Positions 30,807 through 38,575 of a stretch of 39,908 nt of DNA are shown piece after piece; positions within the stretch are counted from its first letter, which is position 1, and every line of letters starts with the position of its first letter. The stretch is from Deltaproteobacteria bacterium (GTDB taxonomy: Bacteria > BMS3Abin14). The position numbers and the translations under genes are program-made. The stretch is from contig JAADHJ010000025.1 of assembly GCA_013151915.1 (NCBI GenBank), positions 1-39,908 on the forward strand. The letters are read 5' to 3'. The notes beneath the pieces were generated by a model. It searched no databases and was not told the DNA's origin. It saw nothing but the letters and a program-made list of their open reading frames with translations.

Positions 30807-32030
30807 ATGAAAACACTAATTAAAAGAGGATGGGTTTCAATTACGGTCATTGTTTTGGGGTTTGCCCTGTTTGCTATAACAGCCTTAAGTGCTACTCGGG
30901 CTGTTGCGGACGTTGTTTATCAAGACAATCGCGAGACTATCTCGGTAACATTGTTGCCATACAATCAGGAATACTCGTATTGCGAAGATGGGTCGTTTTC
31001 GCCCAAAGACTTCGTTGTCCTGGGTTACGTGAGCCGGGATAAATCAGGTGTTTGCACCAAGAAAATCTATTCACTTGGCATGACAGGCAGCGAAGGTGTG
31101 AAATGGCTTAGCAAACCCGCCTGCCGATTTGACAATGAACAAGTGGACTTCCATCCTTATTCTAGTGGGACGCTTTACAATGTGTGTAAGAACAAGGGTC
31201 CGATTGACGTAACAATTGAACAACCGCTCAAAATAAGCATGTACGACAAGAAAAACCGTCTGGTCCGGGAGGTAAGTGCAGGTTCGGCCACCGCTCTGGT
31301 ACACTGCCCGGAAATAGTACCGGCCCATCCTCCAACTGGATCCGCGCCGCGAGTTCTCACGGGCAGCAGCTGTACCCGCGGTATTGACTGTCCTCCACGT
31401 AACAACTCCATGGCTCTTGGCGGAAATCGAGGCGGAGGAACTCAGGGAAACACTTCGTCGCAGCCAATTTGCACCCAAACGGCTTCCGAAGCCGGAACTG
31501 AGCAACCTGCGAATGCAATTGATCCGATTCCGCGGACATGGCAGAAACCGCGAGTCGTGAACAGGGTGCCGCTGGCCGGTGAACGTACCGTGAGTTCGCC
31601 ACGTATTAAGGCACTCCCACAACGTGCCAAGCCGGTAACGCCACAATGGCAGGCTCCACGCCCCGTGAACAGGGGGCCGGTGGCGGTGGCACGGACAGCG
31701 AGTTCCCCCGGGGTCAGGGCTCCAGCGCCGGGTGCCAGGTCTGTCACCACTTCAAGGCAAACACCCGGACAAAGGGGAATAATTGTTGGCACAGCACGGG
31801 AGTCTGGCACCAGAGGGATTGTGGTTGGCACATGTCGGGATCTTCAGAAACGGCCGATACGTAATCCCGTTGTTGGCAATGACGGGACTGGGAGACTTCT
31901 GTTTCCTTTGTCCGATGGACGCACGATGGTGCTTCCTGACGGAATATACAAGGATAACAGCGGTATCAGAATACATATGCTCGGTGGGCGCATCGTGATG
32001 GTCGACGGTATTCTCCCCCGCAGACGGTAG
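30807..32030 (+). CDS. Secreted hypothetical protein with two 36-residue repeats
   Basis: 407 residues. GAAGGAGGA precedes the ATG. A signal peptide ends near residue 35 (TRAVA). An N-terminal cysteine-containing domain (about 36-180) has YSYCEDGSFSPKDFVVLGYV, GVCTKKIYSLGM, PACRFDNE and YNVCKNKG. Residues 245-316 are two exact-length 36-residue repeats of the form WQxPRxVNRxPxAxxRTxSSP (31539-31646 and 31647-31754). Then comes a short doubled motif, RGIIVGTARESGT and RGIVVGTCRD. The C-terminal domain, SDGRTMVLPDGIYKDNSGIRI and GGRIVMVDG, is beta-rich. The middle is probably disordered, and its repeats suggest a spacer. Codon use is more AT-rich near the start than in neighbours. No function is assigned. 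Confidence 0.75.
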   Translation: MKTLIKRGWVSITVIVLGFALFAITALSATRAVADVVYQDNRETISVTLLPYNQEYSYCEDGSFSPKDFVVLGYVSRDKSGVCTKKIYSLGMTGSEGVKWLSKPACRFDNEQVDFHPYSSGTLYNVCKNKGPIDVTIEQPLKISMYDKKNRLVREVSAGSATALVHCPEIVPAHPPTGSAPRVLTGSSCTRGIDCPPRNNSMALGGNRGGGTQGNTSSQPICTQTASEAGTEQPANAIDPIPRTWQKPRVVNRVPLAGERTVSSPRIKALPQRAKPVTPQWQAPRPVNRGPVAVARTASSPGVRAPAPGARSVTTSRQTPGQRGIIVGTARESGTRGIVVGTCRDLQKRPIRNPVVGNDGTGRLLFPLSDGRTMVLPDGIYKDNSGIRIHMLGGRIVMVDGILPRRR

Positions 32031-32063
32031 TGGCGACAAAGTCTTGGGGTCGGACCCCACTAC
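32027..32063. repeat. Palindromic repeat after the 30807 gene
   Basis: GTAGTGG (32027-32033) pairs with CCACTAC (32057-32063), and inside lies GGGGTCGGACCCC (32046-32058), a 13-base palindrome with a central G. Such GGGGTCGGACCCC text is often seen at the edge of mobile elements (from memory). Confidence 0.6.
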
Positions 32064-32166
32064 TCAGGAACAATTTTGCGAAAGGATGCCCGCTGAAAAA
32101 GAAAAACCCCACCGCCGCATAGTCCGCTTGCGCTTCTCAAACAGCTTGAGGAACGAAAACAAAAAG

Positions 32167-32214
32167 CGGACAGTTCATTTGCTACAGAACCGGACAATTC
32201 TATTTGTTGCTAAC
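32167..32214 (+). mobile_element. Possible insertion-sequence end remnant
   Basis: Two imperfect direct repeats 24 bases apart, CGGACAGTTCATTTGCTAC (32167-32185) and CGGACAATTCTATTTG with TTGCTAAC (32191-32214). I recall similar end sequences from ISNCY-type elements. No transposase is recognisable; an open stretch just upstream (about 32099-32213) has a transposase-tail-like basic composition, but the evidence is thin. Confidence 0.3.
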
Positions 32215-32387
32215 ACAGGCTGGAGGGTTTAAGCTGGTTAACCGGGGACGGCATCCTGGTCAAGAACGACATGAAGACTACGAGCGGGGGCCGGTCAATG
32301 ACGGTGAAAACCGAGCTCTCCGACCTGAAGGTGGGGAGTCAGGACCCGTCCCTTTTCGAGGTGCCACAGGGATATAAAAAGTGGAAT
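32214..32387 (+). pseudogene. 3' fragment of a DUF4412-like gene
   Basis: The frame opens after a TAA at 32211 and encodes WLTGDGILVKNDMKTTSG, MTVKTELSDLKVGSQDPSLF and EVPQGYKKW. This matches the C-terminal end typical of DUF4412 proteins, and the intact neighbour at 32449 ends PASTFGVPKGYMKI in the same way. The first two thirds are missing, and the normal stop after GYKKx is lost, so the frame runs on out of phase into the next gene. The breakpoint coincides with the possible insertion-sequence end at 32167-32214. Confidence 0.7.
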
Positions 32388-32448
32388 GCCGGGTGGGTTC
32401 ACGGGCGGCATGACGCGGTCCGGGAGATAGTGACTCCGAAAGGAGATC

Positions 32449-33198
32449 ATGATGAAGATGAGGATTATGAAAACATTCAGCATGACCGTGGTCCTGCTGG
32501 CGCTGACTGCCCTTCCCGCCCATGCCGGGTGGGTCGCGACAACCCAGGAGGACGTGTCCTATTACGGCAATGGTCTCCTGAAGCAGGTCCCGTCTTCCCA
32601 GGAGGGAGGACCAGAATCGATCATGAACTTCGCGAAGGGCACCATGACCATGGTGGACCATGGCTCACGCACATATACCACCTTCAAGTTCGAGGAGTTC
32701 TGTGCATTTCTCACGAAGATGTACGCTGATGCCCCACCGAATGTGCTTGAAATGGTAAAACAGATGAACCAGTCCAGGCCGAAACCGAATGTGACAATAA
32801 AAAAGATCGGCAAAGGGGAGACCATCGCCGGGTACGCGACAACCAAATACCAGGTCGACAACAACGGTCAGCCTGAAAGAATAGTATGGATGGCCGAGAA
32901 TAGCCGTTTCAAGAGTTTTGCCGCCGCATTCTGGAAACAGGCGTCAGACGGCGTCAGGAAGATGAGACAGTGCGATGATATTGGGATAAGCGGCGAAGCG
33001 GTGGACACATCCGCGGCCTACCTTGACCTGATGAAAAAAGGCTGGCTCATGAAGGAAGAGCTCGTAAATGAGAACGAGATGGGCGCGGCATCAGGGCCCG
33101 TGGTGAAGCTGGTTGAGAAGAACCTTCCGGCCTCCACTTTCGGGGTCCCGAAAGGGTACATGAAAATCCCCCTCGCACAGTTCAACATAGGCAATTAG
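32449..33198 (+). CDS. DUF4412-like secreted protein
   Basis: 249 residues. The first ATG is used because GGAG is 5 bases away. A signal peptide ends near residue 26 (TALPAHA). The mature protein has the DUF4412 arrangement: an early strand with a colourless probe-like YYGNGLLKQV, GTMTMVDHGSRTYTTFKFEEF, the exposed linker MVKQMNQSRPKPNVTIKK, then GKGETIAGYATTKYQVDNNGQ, RIVWMAENSRF and the terminal FGVPKGYMKI. The family is periplasmic or outer-membrane linked and has an unsettled function; its fold resembles LolA/LolB-type lipid carriers (inference). A truncated relative lies directly upstream. Confidence 0.82.
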   Translation: MMKMRIMKTFSMTVVLLALTALPAHAGWVATTQEDVSYYGNGLLKQVPSSQEGGPESIMNFAKGTMTMVDHGSRTYTTFKFEEFCAFLTKMYADAPPNVLEMVKQMNQSRPKPNVTIKKIGKGETIAGYATTKYQVDNNGQPERIVWMAENSRFKSFAAAFWKQASDGVRKMRQCDDIGISGEAVDTSAAYLDLMKKGWLMKEELVNENEMGAASGPVVKLVEKNLPASTFGVPKGYMKIPLAQFNIGN

Positions 33199-33330
33199 TC
33201 GCCCGGACATAACGGGGTTGACGGTAACAGCTCTTTAAAAATGTTAAACAATCCTGGTTTCTTATTGGAAATCTTTCCGGTAAGATGCTAACAGAATATA
33301 GGGGTTAACCATATTGCAAGGAGGATTCGG

Positions 33331-33909
33331 ATGAAAAAAACAGGTGTAGTGTTTCTCAGTTGCCTTTTTTCGCTACTGTTCGCATCCTCGGTATTCGCCA
33401 GGGGGGGGACCTATGTAGCGCTTCGCGGCGGCGGATCATTCCTCAACAATGCGGATTATCTGGGGACACTGGATTTTGACACCGGTCTCGATGTCTCTGT
33501 TGCTGTCGGCTACAATTATATCCCCGGCCGGGTCGAGATCGAACTCGGGTCAAGGAACAACAGTTTCAGCTGCGGTGCTACCGACTGCCAGGATACAGCT
33601 TTAAGCCTTATGTTTAATACCTACGCCGAGTTCTACGACCAGCACATAGGTAGTATGAACATAAGCACGTTCATCGGCGGCGGATTGGGCATGTCCAGGG
33701 TCGCCTTAAATGTCTTCGGCGGAGACAATACCGATCTGGTTTTCTCCTACCAGATTACCTTCGGGGTTGGTCACGAACTGTCCGACACGATGACCCTCGA
33801 TATCGGATACCGGTATTTTGCGACTGAAGATCCCAAATTTCAGAATGGAACGGTGAGCATCGAGAACCGGGGGAGCACCCTTTTTCTCGGGTTACGGCTG
33901 GAGATCTAA
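33331..33909 (+). CDS. Small outer-membrane beta-barrel protein
   Basis: 192 residues with a strong AAGGAGG and a signal peptide ending near residue 23 (SSVFA). The mature chain has about eight alternating strands, opening with GGTYVALRGGGSFL and continuing with VSVAVGYNYIPGRVEIELGSR, FIGGGLGMSRVALNVFG, LDIGYRYFATED and the last strand TLFLGLRLEI. This suits an eight-strand OmpA/OmpW-type barrel in the outer membrane. One CxxxxxC pair (CGATDC) may form a disulfide in an outer loop. It is the last gene of the run and ends overlapping the convergent SGNH gene by 4 bases. Confidence 0.85.
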   Translation: MKKTGVVFLSCLFSLLFASSVFARGGTYVALRGGGSFLNNADYLGTLDFDTGLDVSVAVGYNYIPGRVEIELGSRNNSFSCGATDCQDTALSLMFNTYAEFYDQHIGSMNISTFIGGGLGMSRVALNVFGGDNTDLVFSYQITFGVGHELSDTMTLDIGYRYFATEDPKFQNGTVSIENRGSTLFLGLRLEI

Positions 33910-34502
33910 ACGGATCCTTCGATCAGACCACTTGCTGTCATAGCTTCGAACACCGTCTCGGCAATGAGGCGGTGCCCCGCCTCATTGGGGTGAAGGTCCC
34001 CCCGGAGGATAAGCTCCTCCTCCGGACGCCCCTTTTCCAACTCCTGCCTCCATCGCCCGTTTACGTCGGCATAGACGACGCCGCATTCCCCGGCCACCGC
34101 CCTCATCGCATCCCAATAGGGCCCAACCTGACGTTCAGCCCAGGGCTCCGGGATGACCTCCGAGGAGAGAAGGACTACCATGGGGCATCCAGCCTCCCGG
34201 ATGGGCAATATCATCCGTCCAAGGATATCCTTGAATGCCGCGGGAGATATGCCCGAAAAGGCGTCGTTGACCCCGAAATTAATAGTTACCAGGTCCGGTT
34301 TTTGGGCCAGCACGTCGGTCTCTAGACGGCAGAGGGCTTCCCGGGAGGTCTCTCCGCTCATGCCACGGTTGATGACCTTCCAGGTATGATGGGAATCGGC
34401 TTCCTTAAGGAACTGGGCGAGATACGAGACGAACCCACGGGCTACCCCGTAACCCTCCGTTATGGAATCACCGAAAGCGACATAGGTCGCATCGTTTATC
34501 AT
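33906..34502 (-). CDS. SGNH/GDSL hydrolase
   Basis: 198 residues from MINDATYVAFGDSITEGYG. This ATG overlaps the TGA of the upstream phosphoesterase gene (ATGA), so translation is coupled; the longer frame would run inside that gene. Block I is FGDSITEG with nucleophile Ser13, block II is NRGMSGETS (Gly), block III is NFGVND (Asn), and block V is DLHPN (Asp and His). It is an esterase or lipase of the TesA-like class. No signal peptide is seen, so it is cytoplasmic. The substrate is not predictable. It is the last gene of the thrC cluster. Confidence 0.9.
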   Translation of the reverse strand: MINDATYVAFGDSITEGYGVARGFVSYLAQFLKEADSHHTWKVINRGMSGETSREALCRLETDVLAQKPDLVTINFGVNDAFSGISPAAFKDILGRMILPIREAGCPMVVLLSSEVIPEPWAERQVGPYWDAMRAVAGECGVVYADVNGRWRQELEKGRPEEELILRGDLHPNEAGHRLIAETVFEAMTASGLIEGSV

Positions 34503-34993
34503 GACACAAAGAGTCTTCTGACCTCCATGGTCTCGGTATCGATGAGGCAGAAGGACATTTCCTCGCCAAAGCCCATGAGATCCCCGGGGTTCAGAAGGAG
34601 GGTGTCGCCGATACGGCGCTCGGAAAACTTGTGGGTGTGCCCGTAAAGGACGATCTGGAAATCTCCGCATACGGCAATGGACCGCGCAAAATCAGGGTGA
34701 TGGAAGGCGGCGACCCTCATATCGTCGATGTCAACCGTGATGCTCCCGGCATATTCACGGATCTGGGGACACTGCTGTGGTATCATGCGGGAGATCGTCA
34801 AGGGATCGCCGTCGTTGTTCCCGATGACCAGGTAGATCCTTCCTGGAAAATCCTTGAGAATGTCCAGCATAAAGGGTGAGATGAGATCGCCGAGATGGAA
34901 AAGGGCCTGCGCCCCCTCATTCATTGCTCTCTTGACAGCCGCCGCCAAGGGTCTGCGGTGGTCATGACTATCACCCATAACAGCCAGGATCAT
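34499..34993 (-). CDS. Metallophosphoesterase, YfcE/MJ0936-like
   Basis: 164 residues with all the metal-ligand blocks of the calcineurin-like family: GDSHDH, HLGDLI, IGNNDG, FHHPDF and GHTHK. The small size and the order of the blocks fit the YfcE/MJ0936 phosphodiesterase group, which hydrolyses phosphodiesters with Mn or Ni. AAGGAG lies 8 bases before the ATG, 13 bases after thrC. It is cytoplasmic. It may be co-transcribed with thrC and the SGNH hydrolase; no pathway link among the three is obvious. Confidence 0.92.
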   Translation of the reverse strand: MILAVMGDSHDHRRPLAAAVKRAMNEGAQALFHLGDLISPFMLDILKDFPGRIYLVIGNNDGDPLTISRMIPQQCPQIREYAGSITVDIDDMRVAAFHHPDFARSIAVCGDFQIVLYGHTHKFSERRIGDTLLLNPGDLMGFGEEMSFCLIDTETMEVRRLFVS

Positions 34994-35006
34994 TCTTGGG
35001 CTCCTT

Positions 35007-36419
35007 TTAGCGGACTACTTTTTTTTTCAGTTCCAGAAAGTCTGCTACCGCGGCCGCGTTGCCGTCGAGGGCAATTGGGGCGTTCTTCAGGGCATCCTTG
35101 GGGGCTACCTGGTATTCGGGCGCGAACGCATCTTCAAAGTACATTCTCTGGAACTCGGCGAACTTCAACTGGTGTGAGGTGGAATCCACCACAAAAGTAC
35201 GGCGCCCATTTGTAAGGCCTTGATCCAGAGCCTTTTTCAGCCCGGCGATAGATTCCCCCCCCTGGGTGCATACCACGTGACCATGCCTGTTGGCGGTGAG
35301 CATGGCATCCATGATCTCCTGTTCACAGACCCTGACAATGAAAACACGGTCGTCGAAATGTTCCTCTATCAACTGCCGGACCTTGGGGAAGGAAACGGGA
35401 TCACCGATCATGGCCGCCTGCGCTACGCTGGGGCTCACCGGCACAGGTTCATACTTTCCCGTTGTGCTCCAGCGGTAAACAGGGTCCGCATGTTCGCTCT
35501 GCACCCCGATAATGGTCGGAAGGGATGGAATGATCCCCAGACGGTGCAGGTCCAGAAACCCTTCCATGATCGCTGTAATATTTCCTGCATTGCCGATGGG
35601 CACCACGATAACCAGCCCTGATGTCTTCCAGTCGAGCTGCTGGGCTACTTCATAGGAATAACTCTTCTGGCCGTTAATGCGCACCGGGTTTTTGCTGTTC
35701 AGAAGAAAGACCTCATGTTTTTCCGCCAGTTCTTCCACGATCCTCATGCAGTCGTCAAATACCCCGGGCAGTTCGATTACGGTTGCGCCTGACCCAAGAG
35801 GCTGGGACAGCTGTTGAGGGGTCACTTTCCCCTTGGGGAGAAGAACCACCGACTTGACACGACCCTTTGGAAGGTAGGAAAGATATAAGGCTGCGGCCGC
35901 GCTCGTGTCTCCCGTACTGGCACAGATGCCCAACACCTGCGATATGCCACGTTTCCTGATGGAATAATTCAGGTAGCTGATGGCGCTGGCCATGCCCCTG
36001 TCCTTGAAACTGGCCGAGGGGTTGAGCCCGTCGTTCTTTACGAAGAAGGGTGCCCCAACCCATCGTGAAAGGTCATCGTTGGCCTGCACAAGCGGGGTAT
36101 GGCCTTCCCCCAGATAGATGACATCCTCCGGTTCAATGGTGGGCAGAATAAGCTCGTGGAAGAGAAAGATGCCCGAAAGAGAACGGACGTTTGACATCCT
36201 GCGTCGGTCAAAAATCCTGCGCCAATCCGCTCCGGATGTCTGTTTCAGCGTGTCAAAAGAAAGGTCTGCGAGCTTGAGCAGCGAACCGCAGGAGGGACAG
36301 GTGTACAGGAACTCGTCCAGGGAATATTGGGCACCGCATCCGATGCAGCAGTATACGACGTTCCCCCTGTAGGTTGGAAAACTGTCCCTTGAACCGGTGT
36401 CCTGTCCCGTTTTGCTCAT
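35007..36419 (-). CDS. thrC: Threonine synthase with N-terminal zinc ribbon
   Basis: 470 residues. The PLP-dependent enzyme converts O-phosphohomoserine to threonine. The PLP Lys lies in NPSASFKDRG, the phosphate loop is ASTGDTSAAA, and the C-terminal region with VVPIGNAGNITAIMEG fits fold type II. The first 45 residues hold CxxCG...CPSCG, with cysteines at 25, 28, 41 and 44 that likely bind zinc; this is seen in the longer class of threonine synthases. It is cytoplasmic and ends the aspartate-family pathway. The start MSKTGQ is the only one consistent with AGGGG. It heads a cluster with the phosphoesterase and SGNH genes. Confidence 0.94.
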   Translation of the reverse strand: MSKTGQDTGSRDSFPTYRGNVVYCCIGCGAQYSLDEFLYTCPSCGSLLKLADLSFDTLKQTSGADWRRIFDRRRMSNVRSLSGIFLFHELILPTIEPEDVIYLGEGHTPLVQANDDLSRWVGAPFFVKNDGLNPSASFKDRGMASAISYLNYSIRKRGISQVLGICASTGDTSAAAALYLSYLPKGRVKSVVLLPKGKVTPQQLSQPLGSGATVIELPGVFDDCMRIVEELAEKHEVFLLNSKNPVRINGQKSYSYEVAQQLDWKTSGLVIVVPIGNAGNITAIMEGFLDLHRLGIIPSLPTIIGVQSEHADPVYRWSTTGKYEPVPVSPSVAQAAMIGDPVSFPKVRQLIEEHFDDRVFIVRVCEQEIMDAMLTANRHGHVVCTQGGESIAGLKKALDQGLTNGRRTFVVDSTSHQLKFAEFQRMYFEDAFAPEYQVAPKDALKNAPIALDGNAAAVADFLELKKKVVR

Positions 36420-36449
36420 CCGTGATGTTCCCCTGAATTTTAAATATTT

Positions 36450-36484
36450 GGATCATCCGGGAAATAAGTACCTGGATGAGGACC
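36450..36484. repeat. Small hairpin repeat, family 3, copy B
   Basis: A 35-base imperfect palindrome with arms TCATCCGG and CCTGGATGA around AAATAAGTA. It is equivalent to copy A at 6460-6493, with AAAT(A/G)AGTACCTG shared and the arm changes compensated, which argues that the folding matters. It lies 30 bases before the thrC start. Confidence 0.7.
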
Positions 36485-36556
36485 ATACCCCACCATTTGT
36501 CATCGCGAACCGTGTCTGAGTGAAGCGATCCCGTGGCGACCGGAGGACGCCGCAAT

Positions 36557-36656
36557 GACCTTTTCAGCTTCGCATGAGATTGCCGCGCCTACGGTTTCAC
36601 TCGGGCTCGCAATGACAGCAAAATAATAAAGGTACGCATTATTGCGATGAACCAAA
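36557..36656. repeat. Dispersed 100-base repeat, family 2, copy B
   Basis: Same beginning, middle and end as 6667-6772 (GACCTTTTCAGCT, CTCGCAATGACAGCAAAA, GGTACGCATT, GATGAACCAAA). The 400-base stretch 36420-36820 between thrC and the kinase gene holds this repeat, family 3 copy B and the GCGATCCCGTGGCGACC text just before it; no gene is seen. Confidence 0.75.
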
Positions 36657-36820
36657 CAGTTTATCCGTTCTGGAAATCTTCGCGGATAATATCAGCCTTT
36701 TTAGGCCATCGCAACCGGCCATGCTGTAATCTGTTCCAGCTTCGCCGAAGGCTATGGTGGAGATAGTCATATTGCCGACATCCCTTGACAGGGGAGAAGC
36801 CCCGTTCTATTGGTGTGGGT

Positions 36821-38575
36821 ATGGCCTCGGATAAAAAAAGCCTGCCTGGGTCCTGGCTCCCACAAGCTGCCAAATCCCCACCCCGCTGGACATCCATGTT
36901 TGTCCTGGTTCTCCTCATCCCGGTGGCGATAATCGGGTTTCTCAGTTACAGAAGCATCCGTATCGAGAGGGGGCTCATGGAAGAAACCCTGTTCCGGCAG
37001 GCCGACGGCCTGGCAAGGGGCCTGGAGGCGAGCGCGAGAACAGGGATCATGCACTCCTTCTGGGAGGAGGGATCCCTGGAAGCCCTGTTGAGGGAGACGG
37101 CGGATGAGGCGGGCGTCCTGGCCCTTATGATTGTCGGACCGGATGGAAGCATTCTGGGGTCCGGAGGCAAGCTGCCTGGAAAGAACCTCCTGGAAGAACT
37201 CCTGGCCGCACCGCCGCCGCCCGGGGAACCGCCCCAAGGCCGTTTTATCTCCAAAGCCGGCCTTTATGTTTACAGGAAACCCTTCTTCAATGCGGTGCCC
37301 AAAGGAATGGGCCGGATGATGGGCCGGATGATGAGCCAAGGCTATCAGACCAGACCCATCCCCGACAATTCATGGATCATGGTCCTCATGGACGCCAGCG
37401 CCCCCCTGTCCATGAGGGCCCGGCAGTTGAGGGTAAGTGTCCTGCTGGCCCTGCTCCTCGCCGCCGCCGCCTCCGGGATTTTGGGCTGGGTTTTCTGGAG
37501 CCAGCGTGCAAAGGAGGTGACCGCGGCCCTTTCCAGGACCGAATCCTACGCCCAGGAACTTGTCCGGCGGATGCCGGTGGGAATGATAATGGGGGACGCA
37601 AAAGGGAAGATCATAATGGTGAACCCGGCCTCTTTATCCCTCCTGAAAATAGAGGATGAAAAAGAACTCCTTGGGACCAGGATCTCCTCCATATTTCCAC
37701 AGGAATTTCTTCCACCTGAGCCCATACTTCGCCGGAAAGGAACATATATTTCTGAGGGGCGCCTTCCCCTGGGGCAGGACAATGAAACGAGGATCAGCCT
37801 CACGGCGACCGCGCTGACCGGGGAGGAAAACGGCCCATCCGAAACGCTGATTCTCTTTCAGGACGTGAGCGAATTTTATTCCCTTCGGGAGAGGCTTGCG
37901 CACGCGGAAAGGCTGGCGGAGGTAGGTAAACTAGCCTCAACAGTAGCCCATGAGATCCGCAACCCGCTAAGCTCCATCCGAGGATTCGCCCAGCTTTTAA
38001 AGGACAAGGTTCCTGCAGAACATGCCCGCTACACCGAGGTGATGGTCGAGGAGGTTGACCGCCTCAACAGGGTCGTAAGCAGCCTGCTTTCCTACGCCAG
38101 GTTCGAGACCCCACATATGGAAAGCCAGCCGGTTGCCGAGGTTCTCGAACATGTCGGGGCCCTGTCTGAAAGCGACAGCCGATCCAGGGATGTTCCTTTG
38201 GAGATAGGCCGGGTATCCGGTGACCTTCACGGATATTTCGACAGAGACATGGTCATACAGGCGCTTCTCAACCTCGTGGTAAATGCCCTGGAGGCTTCGT
38301 CCCCGGGACAGCTGGTTCGACTGGAAGCCGGAACGGAAGGTGACAGGCTTGTTTTCAGTGTTACGGATGAGGGCTCAGGAATATCCGAGGAGGATGCCGA
38401 CAGGGTTTTTGCTCTCTTTTACACAACCAAGGATCAAGGTACCGGCCTGGGGCTCTCCCTGGTCCGGAAGACAGCTGAACTCCACGGCGGAAAGGCCCGC
38501 ATTACGACCACAAAATCCGGCAGGACAATCGCCCGCCTGGAGTTGCCGTGGATTAATGAAAAGGGGAGGACATGA
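36821..38575 (+). CDS. NtrB-type sensor histidine kinase
   Basis: 584 residues from MASDKKS; a TTG twelve codons earlier is the only alternative and has no better ribosome site. Layout: membrane span 1 (about 27-45, MFVLVLLIPVAIIGFLSY), an extracytoplasmic domain (about 46-200), span 2 (LLALLLAAAASGILGWVFW), a PAS-like domain (about 245-350), then HisKA with His377 in VAHEIRNPLSSIRGF, and HATPase_c with NLVVNALEASSPG, DEGSGI and GTGLGLSLVRK. It phosphorylates a sigma-54 activator. The product of the next gene, which overlaps by one base, is exactly that. The ligand is unknown. Confidence 0.93.
   Translation: MASDKKSLPGSWLPQAAKSPPRWTSMFVLVLLIPVAIIGFLSYRSIRIERGLMEETLFRQADGLARGLEASARTGIMHSFWEEGSLEALLRETADEAGVLALMIVGPDGSILGSGGKLPGKNLLEELLAAPPPPGEPPQGRFISKAGLYVYRKPFFNAVPKGMGRMMGRMMSQGYQTRPIPDNSWIMVLMDASAPLSMRARQLRVSVLLALLLAAAASGILGWVFWSQRAKEVTAALSRTESYAQELVRRMPVGMIMGDAKGKIIMVNPASLSLLKIEDEKELLGTRISSIFPQEFLPPEPILRRKGTYISEGRLPLGQDNETRISLTATALTGEENGPSETLILFQDVSEFYSLRERLAHAERLAEVGKLASTVAHEIRNPLSSIRGFAQLLKDKVPAEHARYTEVMVEEVDRLNRVVSSLLSYARFETPHMESQPVAEVLEHVGALSESDSRSRDVPLEIGRVSGDLHGYFDRDMVIQALLNLVVNALEASSPGQLVRLEAGTEGDRLVFSVTDEGSGISEEDADRVFALFYTTKDQGTGLGLSLVRKTAELHGGKARITTTKSGRTIARLELPWINEKGRT

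Noticed and set aside
32271-32729. 152-codon open frame as a gene
   Set aside because: Only its first third looks like protein (a DUF4412-like fragment); the rest is an out-of-phase reading of the real gene at 32449.
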